From: an uncultured SAR86 cluster bacterium
GTDB lineage: Bacteria > Pseudomonadota > Gammaproteobacteria > Magnimaribacterales > AG-339-G14
Direction: 5' to 3'
DNA length: 64,000 nt
Assembly: GCA_902625415.1 (NCBI GenBank)
Contig: CACOBG010000001.1
Coordinates: forward strand, 62,001 to 126,000
The notes under the pieces were generated by a model. The model saw nothing but the letters and a program-made list of their open reading frames with translations, did not search any database and had not been told where the DNA came from. Position 1 is the stretch's first letter; every line of letters begins with the position of its first letter. This document shows positions 47,877-56,200 of this stretch, one piece after another. The position numbers were made by a program, and so were the translations under genes.

Positions 47877-48806
47877 TTATCTATAAGAATCTCTTCTCAT
47901 ATCCATATCAATTTTATTTTTCTTAAAAAGACTCTGATTAATTATTTTGATTATCAATTTAATTTTTTCTTTAAAATTTTGATATTCTGAAGGATAGCCC
48001 ATTATAGGTACATTTAGATTTTTTGGAAAAGATATATTAGGTCTTGTTTTAAATCCCTTTAAATCTTTATCAGCGGGATAATAGTGAGCGGTTAAAGATT
48101 TTCTGCTTAGTTTAGGATCCTTGGGGTTTAAAGCGCCATGAAACAAAAAAGAATTCCATATCAAAATTTCGCCTTTTTTTAGAAGTTGGGGCACTACACT
48201 TTTAAAGTTTTTATCTTCGAAATCTTTAAGAGTTGATGCTTGTAAGTCATGGTTGTCAAATCTTTCGTCTACATCAATTTTTCTTTCTTTGTAAATGGGT
48301 CCTAAAACATGACTCTTGGGTATGACGTAAAATGGCCCTGATTCTTTTTTAAAATCTTCTAGAGCAAATAAAACTGCATTTACCTCTCCACCATCTACTG
48401 TATCTAAATAGTATGTATCTTGATGGCCAAGAGTACCTGTTGATTTGTCAAAATACATTGATTGCCAAATAGCTCTTTTCTTATTTTCGCCCGACAAAAA
48501 ATTAATTAATTCAATAATTTTTGTATCACAAATTATCTTAGCTACAGCATATCTTAATTCTTTTGACCAAACGTAAGCATGAGGATTTTGTAATGATTCT
48601 TCTAATAAATTTTCTTTGTTAAATCTTAACTTTTCATACCTATGGGTATGTTGAGTAAAAGAATGATTTAAGAACCTATTCTTTATATTTTTTTTTATTT
48701 CTTTTTGAAGAAGATCAATATCGTTTAAATCAATAAAATTAGGAATTCTTACATAGCCCAGATCATTCCATGACTTTTTAAGATCTTCACTTAAATAAGT
48801 ATTCAT
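47877..48806 (-). CDS. phytanoyl-CoA dioxygenase (PhyH) family protein
   Basis: ORF; LGHQDTYYLDTVDGGEVNAVLFALEDFKKESGPFYVIPKSH, HGALNPKDPKLSRKSLTAHYYP. Confidence 0.92.
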   Translation of the reverse strand: MNTYLSEDLKKSWNDLGYVRIPNFIDLNDIDLLQKEIKKNIKNRFLNHSFTQHTHRYEKLRFNKENLLEESLQNPHAYVWSKELRYAVAKIICDTKIIELINFLSGENKKRAIWQSMYFDKSTGTLGHQDTYYLDTVDGGEVNAVLFALEDFKKESGPFYVIPKSHVLGPIYKERKIDVDERFDNHDLQASTLKDFEDKNFKSVVPQLLKKGEILIWNSFLFHGALNPKDPKLSRKSLTAHYYPADKDLKGFKTRPNISFPKNLNVPIMGYPSEYQNFKEKIKLIIKIINQSLFKKNKIDMDMRRDSYR

Positions 48807-48869
48807 AAATAATTTAAAAAATGAATTTTATCATTTTTTTATTCTATTTAATCAGGCTTTCTAGAGATT

Positions 48870-50693
48870 TCAGCTCAAAAAATCCTTATTTTGTCTTAGC
48901 CAAATTTCCATTGAGACAACAGATAAAATTTCCCTATGCCAAATATTTTTACCCTTGCAAAAGTCTTTATACCTTTCAAGAATATTTTTCTTGTTAATTA
49001 ATCCTTTCGAGTAAATTAAAGAGTCACTTGAAAGTAAATCTAATATTTCTTTTTTCCAATCTTTTTTTAGCCAAATTGACTGTGGGTTAAGAAAACCTTG
49101 CTTATCTTTTCTCCAAGTTATTTCTTTTGGAAGATAATCTTTCATAGCTTGTCTAAGTACTAATTTTGTCCAGCCTTTATCAATTTTATAAGAATCTGGA
49201 ATTCGTAATGCAAAATCAACTAATCTATGGTCCAAAAAAGGTAGTCTTATTTCGATTCCATGGGACATTGACATTCTATCTTCATAGTGAGTAAGTGCAG
49301 GAACGCTAGTTTTTAATAAATCTAGCTTCTGTCTATCTTTTAAATTCATGCCCTTTTGGAGGCCGATTTTTATGGGCAAAAAGTTAGTAAGTTCTTCGCC
49401 ATAAATAGATTTTCTTCTTGAGAATGGAAGATATCTTTTTGCCTCTGAAAAATTAAATTGATTAACTATTGACTTATTATTCAAGAAATCAAGCATCAAC
49501 TTAGCGGCGTCAATAAATTTATTATTTTGAATTAACATTTGAAGATAAAAAAATAAATATTTTCTATATCCGCAGAAAGATTCATCTGCTCCTTGTCCTG
49601 ATAAGACAACCTTGAGGCCAATTTCCTTTGCATGTTTCATTAGCTGAAAGTGCATTACATTTGAAAAATCGTTTATGGGAAAATCATTATAATAAATTGA
49701 CTTTTCTAATAGACTAAATGCCTCTTTTGAATCTGGTCTAATGACTACAGTATTTTCTTGAGCATTTAAATGTTTGTTTACTTTATTGATAAAAAGACTT
49801 TCATCATAATTTGGTATATCACTAATGGCGGATAATGTATGTAAAGGAGTATTTTTTAAATTTGCCAGAGCAGCGATCGAAGAAGAATCTATGCCACCCG
49901 AAAGAAGAACTCCTACGGGTACATCGCTTCTTAATCTTATTTCAATTGAATTTTTAAGAATTCTGTTTACTTCCTGAGAAGCATCTTGAAATGAAATATT
50001 ATCAATATGATGAGAATTAGGATCCCAAAATCTAACTTTATCCATCTCAATAAAAGATTTATTCAGTTTGAAAATATAATTGTATCCAGGTTTAACCTGT
50101 TTTATATTTTTTAAAATTGAATTCGAAGAATAGTTTGTTAAACCTTGACATAAAAACTGGCCAACAACTTCAAAGTCTAGGTCAAACTTGTTTGGCAAAA
50201 TTTTAAGTAGAGTTTTTAATTCAGAAGAAAAGTAGAGGCATTCTTTCTCTAAATAGTAATACAGAGGCTTTTCTCCAAATCTGTCTCTAGAAAGAATCAT
50301 AGAGTTTTTTGTGAAATCAAGATAACTAAATGCCCACATTCCATTTAACTTTTCTGTAGATTTAAGACCATATTTATCCAACATCTCTAAAAGAACCCTA
50401 GTATCTCCTAAATCTGAAGATAAATTTTCTTCTGAAATCAATTCTTTGTAATTGTAAATTTCTCCATTAAACGAGAGAGTATTTTTTGTTGCTAGAGAGG
50501 ATATAGGTTGGTCGGAAAAGGAAGATAAATCTATTATTGACAATCTTTGATGTGCGAATCCTATATTCCAATTTCCTTCTTTGCCTATAAAAATTCCATC
50601 TCCATCTGGCCCTCTATGGCGTTGAATGTCATTAGCTTTATGAAGGAATTCTTGGTCTTCTCCTTTTTTAACATATCCAAAAATTCCGCACAT
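48870..50693 (-). CDS. AsnB-type glutamine-hydrolysing amidotransferase (copy 1)
   Basis: ORF; MCGIFGYV Cys2 nucleophile, RHRGPDGDG, VGVLLSGGIDSSSIAAL PP-loop, GQGADESFCGY. Confidence 0.95.
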   Translation of the reverse strand: MCGIFGYVKKGEDQEFLHKANDIQRHRGPDGDGIFIGKEGNWNIGFAHQRLSIIDLSSFSDQPISSLATKNTLSFNGEIYNYKELISEENLSSDLGDTRVLLEMLDKYGLKSTEKLNGMWAFSYLDFTKNSMILSRDRFGEKPLYYYLEKECLYFSSELKTLLKILPNKFDLDFEVVGQFLCQGLTNYSSNSILKNIKQVKPGYNYIFKLNKSFIEMDKVRFWDPNSHHIDNISFQDASQEVNRILKNSIEIRLRSDVPVGVLLSGGIDSSSIAALANLKNTPLHTLSAISDIPNYDESLFINKVNKHLNAQENTVVIRPDSKEAFSLLEKSIYYNDFPINDFSNVMHFQLMKHAKEIGLKVVLSGQGADESFCGYRKYLFFYLQMLIQNNKFIDAAKLMLDFLNNKSIVNQFNFSEAKRYLPFSRRKSIYGEELTNFLPIKIGLQKGMNLKDRQKLDLLKTSVPALTHYEDRMSMSHGIEIRLPFLDHRLVDFALRIPDSYKIDKGWTKLVLRQAMKDYLPKEITWRKDKQGFLNPQSIWLKKDWKKEILDLLSSDSLIYSKGLINKKNILERYKDFCKGKNIWHREILSVVSMEIWLRQNKDFLS

Positions 50694-50697
50694 AAAA

Positions 50698-51795
50698 TTA
50701 AATTTTTAGATATAGATTTTCAAGTTTTTTGTATTCCTCGTCCCAACTAAAATTTTCAGAAACAAATTTCCTAATGTTTTCTCGATCATTATCTTTAATC
50801 TTTGGAATTATCTCTACAAAGCACTCATAGATTGAATCGCTATCATTGGGTTTAACGATTGATCCATTTAGCCCTTCTCGGATATATTCATGGGTTATTG
50901 GTAAATCGCTTGCTATAGAGTATAAACCTGCAGAACCATATTCTAAAATCTTTGTAGGCAAGCTGTATCTATAATTTTCTTTGTCATGTAGGGCAGAAAA
51001 ACCAACATCGTAATTAGTTAAATTCGAAAGAATCTCTGAATATTTTTTTTTACCTAGCCAAGAGATTTCACCATTTGATGAATCAACTCTAGAAAGAATA
51101 TAATTTTTAAAATCTTCATCATTTATGGGGCCAATTAAATCTAAATAAAGGCAATTTTCTGAATAATTGTTGAATTTAATTACAGCATTTATGAGCTCCT
51201 TAATACCCCGGTCAGCTGAAATTACTCCCACATAAACCACTAAATTCTTTTTTTTTCCTGTTTTATTTTTAAACTTAAATTTAGAGGAAACAGGAAAGTT
51301 TTTAATGACTTCAATTTTATTAAACAAATTAATGAACTTTTTTTTGTAACTTTCCTCAGCAAGAATTATTCTATCGAACATTATCAAAGAAACTATTTTT
51401 AAGGGTTTATATAAGAATTTGATTATTTGAGCTTTGGTTTTAGTTAAATAAGGTTTATCGAATAGCTCTGCTTCAAAATCTTCATGAAAATCCATAATAA
51501 TTTTTTTCCCGAAAAGCTTTAATAAAATTCCTATTAGTATGAGAGGGACCTCATGGAGGTGATAAATATCTGCATTTATTTTTAAAGAGCTTACAAAGAC
51601 TTTGTAGAAATTTAAAAGAGAGTTATTTTTTTTTGTTCCTATATTTATTACTCTTAAGCCACCTTTTTTAGAAGATTTTTCTCCAGAAGTAATAATTGTT
51701 ACTTTATTTCTTGATAGTGATGAATTTGCCATCCTTTCAACTATCCTAGAATCAGAGTAGATATTGTGCTTAATTGCAATGTGACAAATTTTCAT
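50698..51795 (-). CDS. family 4-like glycosyltransferase
   Basis: ORF; NLVVYVGVISADRGIKELINAV, PTKILEYGSAGLYSIASDLP. Confidence 0.9.
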   Translation of the reverse strand: MKICHIAIKHNIYSDSRIVERMANSSLSRNKVTIITSGEKSSKKGGLRVINIGTKKNNSLLNFYKVFVSSLKINADIYHLHEVPLILIGILLKLFGKKIIMDFHEDFEAELFDKPYLTKTKAQIIKFLYKPLKIVSLIMFDRIILAEESYKKKFINLFNKIEVIKNFPVSSKFKFKNKTGKKKNLVVYVGVISADRGIKELINAVIKFNNYSENCLYLDLIGPINDEDFKNYILSRVDSSNGEISWLGKKKYSEILSNLTNYDVGFSALHDKENYRYSLPTKILEYGSAGLYSIASDLPITHEYIREGLNGSIVKPNDSDSIYECFVEIIPKIKDNDRENIRKFVSENFSWDEEYKKLENLYLKI

Positions 51796-52011
51796 TGGTT
51801 TAAAAATGACATCGAAACGCTAAGCAATAGTTAAAATAAATCGTTTTATAGTATTCAACATACTTTTTATCTTAAATATTTATCTATAAAACTTTTGTTG
51901 ATCGGTGAGTTCATTTTATTTGAAATAACTGAAGAAATTCTAAGATGTAAAACAAGACTATACGATCTTTATCCCTCCTATGGTGAATAATAGCTGTTGA
52001 TAAAAAGTTAT

Positions 52012-52983
52012 TCATTTGAGTTTATAAATTCTTTTATATTTAATTATGTTCGCAAGTATTTTTATAAAGAAAGAAAGAAAGCGGTAAAAATAGTTTCTAC
52101 TATATTTTGCCATTTTTTTAGAAAATTTTATAAGTTTCTCATTATCGGTTAAGCGTCCTAAGGCATATGAAAGGGATACGTGTAAATCGTGGTAATGAAT
52201 ACTTGCGATATTCGTATATGATGATGGCAGATTATAAAGAGACCAAAATCCAAAGTCATATAGGGGTAATTTTTCTGTTAAGCTTTTTAGACTTTTATTA
52301 AAGATTTCTATAATTTCATCATCTCCAAACCCAGAATTTATTGCATCATAAAGCCCAATTAGCGCTGACAGCCAGCCATTAAGAACATCTGGGTTAACGT
52401 GATACAAATGAGGGTATTCTTGAATAACCAGAGAATCTTTAGACGACACAAAGCCATTTTCATGATGAAAATCTAATTTAAATGATTCTAAAACTTTTAC
52501 AATTTGGGGGGATAAATTTACGTTGTACTCTTGTAAATTTGCTCTAACCAACAAAGAGAGTAATTGTCCCTGTCCCATTCCATGAACAAAATAATTTTGA
52601 CTTTCTTCGTCCATGTATGTCTTCCAAAACATATATTTTTTATTAGTTTTGGAATTTTTCCCTTCTGAAAGATTATCTAAAATAAATTCAACAATTTGAG
52701 ATTGTTTATGGTTTTTACCTAATTCATCTAGTGCAAAGAAATACTCACATAACGCACAAATATGAGTTCTTTTATGAAGACCTCCCTTCCATGATTTATT
52801 ATACAGTCCAAGGGGTATTCCATTTTCAATTTGCCATTTTTTATTTGTAATATTTGAAGAATATCCGGTTAACCAATAATGCTTATTTGGTGATTCTTGT
52901 TTAGATAAAGAAATGCAATTATAGGCTTTTGAAAATTTAAAATATAGAAAAGCATAATGTTTTATTTTGAAAAAAAAATTCAC
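52012..52983 (-). CDS. D-glucuronyl C5-epimerase-like protein
   Basis: ORF; YFVHGMGQGQLLSLLVRAN, VIQEYPHLYHVNPDVLNGWLSALIGLYDA, LYDFGFWSLYNL, IHYHDLHVSLSYAL resemble the C5-epimerase C-terminal domain. Confidence 0.8.
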   Translation of the reverse strand: MNFFFKIKHYAFLYFKFSKAYNCISLSKQESPNKHYWLTGYSSNITNKKWQIENGIPLGLYNKSWKGGLHKRTHICALCEYFFALDELGKNHKQSQIVEFILDNLSEGKNSKTNKKYMFWKTYMDEESQNYFVHGMGQGQLLSLLVRANLQEYNVNLSPQIVKVLESFKLDFHHENGFVSSKDSLVIQEYPHLYHVNPDVLNGWLSALIGLYDAINSGFGDDEIIEIFNKSLKSLTEKLPLYDFGFWSLYNLPSSYTNIASIHYHDLHVSLSYALGRLTDNEKLIKFSKKMAKYSRNYFYRFLSFFIKILANIIKYKRIYKLK

Positions 52984-52986
52984 TAA

Positions 52987-53871
52987 CTACCTACTCAAAA
53001 GAGTTTTAATTATAAATAGTCTTTGAACAAGGTTTACTGAAAAGGCTAAGAAAATTAACTTTAAGTTGTTAAAAAAATTAATTTTTTCTTTTTGATTAAT
53101 TCTTAGATAAACTCTAATGCTATTTAAAGGAATAAAAATTGATAATAAATTTTTAGAAAAATATTTCAAAAAATTATAGAAGTTTTTATAAGATTCATTA
53201 AAAATTTCTCCATGTCCTATTCCCAGTCTTTTAGCTTTTGAGATATGGTCAAAAAAAGTTCCTCGAGCAGGATGTAAAATCATTAAATTATTTTCAAAAT
53301 GAATTTTAAAGCCCATATCAATACACTTTTTGCAAAATTTGTTATCTCCACCAGAAGTAAACTCTGGAAAACCCCCTACCAAGTTAAAAACTTCTCTTGT
53401 GATAACGAGATTTGCTGTAGCTGCATAGTTATTTTTTACATAATATTCTTGTAAAAGATAAGTATTCTTATCAAATATTTCATATATATTTTTCTTTTTG
53501 TAAAAAACGTTTATTGGCCCTGTCATGAGGTCAAAATTTCCATTAAAAGATGACAAAAAATTTAAATATGATTTTGTTGGAATACAATCTATATCAGTAA
53601 ATGCAATAATATTATTTCTTGAAAATTTAACGCCATAATTTCTTGCTGCGTAAGAACTTTTCTTTTTTGAATAACTAACCAACTTAAAATTATTATTTTT
53701 TTTGCAATAATCTTCTATGATTCTATGAGAATTATCTGTTGAACAGTTATCAACAAATATGACTTGTCCTTTAAAAAAATTGGAATTTAGAGGATCTATA
53801 AACTGTTTAATATATTTTGTTCCATTAAATATAGGAACAATCAAAGAGATTTCTTTAGGCATATTCGTCAT
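52987..53871 (-). CDS. family 2 glycosyltransferase
   Basis: ORF; ISLIVPIFNGTKYIKQFIDPL, VIFVDNCSTDNS, AFTDIDCIP. Confidence 0.93.
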   Translation of the reverse strand: MTNMPKEISLIVPIFNGTKYIKQFIDPLNSNFFKGQVIFVDNCSTDNSHRIIEDYCKKNNNFKLVSYSKKKSSYAARNYGVKFSRNNIIAFTDIDCIPTKSYLNFLSSFNGNFDLMTGPINVFYKKKNIYEIFDKNTYLLQEYYVKNNYAATANLVITREVFNLVGGFPEFTSGGDNKFCKKCIDMGFKIHFENNLMILHPARGTFFDHISKAKRLGIGHGEIFNESYKNFYNFLKYFSKNLLSIFIPLNSIRVYLRINQKEKINFFNNLKLIFLAFSVNLVQRLFIIKTLLSR

Positions 53872-55144
53872 GAAGAGACTCTTTTTTTTTGCTTAATGTG
53901 ATGCACAAAGCATAACCCCAAAAGATCCATAAAAATTGTATGTAAGGTAGCTCATAAGCCAAATGCGCAACTATTAATGCCAGAATCAATGAGATAACAT
54001 ATTTACCCTTCTCAATTTCCTTTCTTTCTAAACTTCCTAACAACTGAAAAGCCTTTTTTAATGGGTAACATAATGCAAGAAGAATTAAAGCAAAACCGAA
54101 TACGCCCAATTCTATCAAAGCCGTTAATAATGACGAATGAAAATGTAAAACCTCATAATTAAGGTAGCCAATACCAAAAAGTTTCTCAAAGAAACTCATA
54201 TCAAAGAAATATTCAATTCCCATAAGCCTTATATTCAAATGGCTGTAAGGATTTAGAGCAGAAAAGTCATCGCTAGAGGAAAATCGTGAGGTAATAACAT
54301 TTGCAATTAAGTTATCCGAAAAGAAGTTTAAGGTTAAGACGCCTAATCCAAATAAGGTTAAAGCATAAAAAGATGTTGTTAATAAACTACTTACCTTTAA
54401 TCTTAGGTTTAATGAAAAAAGATAATAAAAAAAAAGTCCGGCAGCAATAACTGCTAGGCCTGTCCTTGATATTGTTGCAATAACAATTCCCATGGATGTG
54501 ATCATCCCCATTAAAGAATAAGGAATTGCTAAAGATTTATATTCGATATTTCTCATTTGAAACTGATAAAAGAAAAATAAAAAAAATAACCCAGCAACAG
54601 CAGATAGTTGAGGTGGAGAGGCATAAGGAAAAGATATTCTTGGAAAAATTGAATATGAAGCCGATATAAGTTCTGCATGTTCTAGCTTTGTCTCCATAAA
54701 ACCTGGTAAAAAATTAGCAAAAGGAACTTCTATTAAAGCCTGTCCAGTAGAGAAGAAAAAAATTATTGAATAAGCTGTCCAAACAGTTAAACCTATAAAA
54801 GAAAAAGCTAAAGCTTTGGAGTAACTTTCTTCCTTAAGAATATCGCTAGATAAAAAAAATAATAAAAGAGCAACATAAATGGACATCAATTGCAGGTTCC
54901 CTATTAAAAAGTTGTTCAAAAGGACAATTAAGAGATATGCGAAAAGAATCAGTTGAATTTTTTTGACAGAATTTTTTCCTTGAATAAAGATTAAAAAAGT
55001 CACTGCCAACGCAATGATTATAATAAATCTGTCCATATTCATATCCAGGCCGAATATGTTTATCCTGTATGGGCTTGGAATAAAGCCTAGACACAAAATA
55101 AATGCTGAAAGTAAAAAATTATATATTTTTGAACTGCTAATCAT
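53855..55144 (-). CDS. O-antigen polymerase/ligase-like membrane protein (Wzy candidate)
   Basis: ORF; >10 TM; FFEKLFGIGYLNYEVLHFHSSLLTALIELGVFGFALILL. Confidence 0.85.
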   Translation of the reverse strand: MISSSKIYNFLLSAFILCLGFIPSPYRINIFGLDMNMDRFIIIIALAVTFLIFIQGKNSVKKIQLILFAYLLIVLLNNFLIGNLQLMSIYVALLLFFLSSDILKEESYSKALAFSFIGLTVWTAYSIIFFFSTGQALIEVPFANFLPGFMETKLEHAELISASYSIFPRISFPYASPPQLSAVAGLFFLFFFYQFQMRNIEYKSLAIPYSLMGMITSMGIVIATISRTGLAVIAAGLFFYYLFSLNLRLKVSSLLTTSFYALTLFGLGVLTLNFFSDNLIANVITSRFSSSDDFSALNPYSHLNIRLMGIEYFFDMSFFEKLFGIGYLNYEVLHFHSSLLTALIELGVFGFALILLALCYPLKKAFQLLGSLERKEIEKGKYVISLILALIVAHLAYELPYIQFLWIFWGYALCITLSKKKESLHDEYA

Positions 55145-55147
55145 TTT

Positions 55148-56200
55148 TTAAAGACAAAGTATAGCTTCATATGCTCGTGCCATATTAGTATTTTTATCAA
55201 AAGATCCTTCTGATAATAATCCACTTTCTCTATTAAGGGATACTTCTATTTGGTGGTTCCAAAGATCATCCACAAAATCTAAGTCAAACTCAAATACTTC
55301 TTCAAAGATTTTTGATGTAGCTAATACCTCAATTCCAGGAGGGTTATAAGAAAAACCATATTTTGTTTTTTTTATATTTTTAGAAAATTCCGTTGATGAA
55401 AAGTAATTTAAAATTTTTTTGAATAAATCAGAAATCCAAAAATCATGATTTGGATAGGATTGAAACAGAAGTGCAAAAGCATAAGTATTAAATCCATGAT
55501 AGCCGATTTCTTTCATTTGGTTATAAAAGTGTCTGTCTCTTTTTAAAAATCTTTTCAGAAAGGGCTTAATTTGCGATTCTAAAAAATTTATTTTTATGGA
55601 TTGGAGAATTCTGCCAGAATTATCAATCTGTATGTTTTTATATAAATTGTTTAAAAAATCTAAACAATTCAAATCGATTTCATCATCAAATTTTGAAAAT
55701 TTAGATGCTATAGCTGTGAACCAAAGCTGATGATTGAATGTAAAGTCCAAGCCATCTTCTTGTCCTTTAAGGTTAGATTTAAACCATAAGGAAATATTTT
55801 TATCATATTTGTGCTGTTTAATTAGTTTTGTAGCTATTTGAAGAGCTTCTGCATCAGATTCGTACTTTTGAATGTATCCAAGTGGCTCAATAGCCCATGC
55901 CTGGCCGATCAATCCGTTTACCTTGTCTTTGCCCTCTTTCATTCTGCACTCAAATATATAATTTTCATTGACGGAATTTTTAAGAAAAGAGATACATTTC
56001 CTTGCCGCTATAAAATAATCTTTATTTCCCGACATAGAAAATGCTTTGAGAAATAACATAGCCCAATGAGCGTTATTTCTTACAGGTGTTTCCTCATCAA
56101 AATAAGGACCATTATGTCCTGAGGGCATTTGCTCATTCTCGTTAAGTATTTCTAAGCCTTTTTGAGCCGATAAAAAAATAAGTTCTTTAGGAGAAATCAT
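55148..56200 (-). CDS. alpha/alpha-toroid protein resembling archaeal agl-cluster AglQ
   Basis: ORF; MPSGHNGPYFDEETPVRNNAHWAMLFLKAF, VNGLIGQAWAIEPLGYI, DFTFNHQLWFTAIAS. ORF-track start 56221; Met at 56200 gives an ATGA coupling with upstream asnB. Confidence 0.65.
   Translation of the reverse strand: MISPKELIFLSAQKGLEILNENEQMPSGHNGPYFDEETPVRNNAHWAMLFLKAFSMSGNKDYFIAARKCISFLKNSVNENYIFECRMKEGKDKVNGLIGQAWAIEPLGYIQKYESDAEALQIATKLIKQHKYDKNISLWFKSNLKGQEDGLDFTFNHQLWFTAIASKFSKFDDEIDLNCLDFLNNLYKNIQIDNSGRILQSIKINFLESQIKPFLKRFLKRDRHFYNQMKEIGYHGFNTYAFALLFQSYPNHDFWISDLFKKILNYFSSTEFSKNIKKTKYGFSYNPPGIEVLATSKIFEEVFEFDLDFVDDLWNHQIEVSLNRESGLLSEGSFDKNTNMARAYEAILCL

Noticed and set aside
54846-55094. 82-aa minus-strand ORF
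   Set aside because: Out-of-frame ORF inside the Wzy candidate gene.
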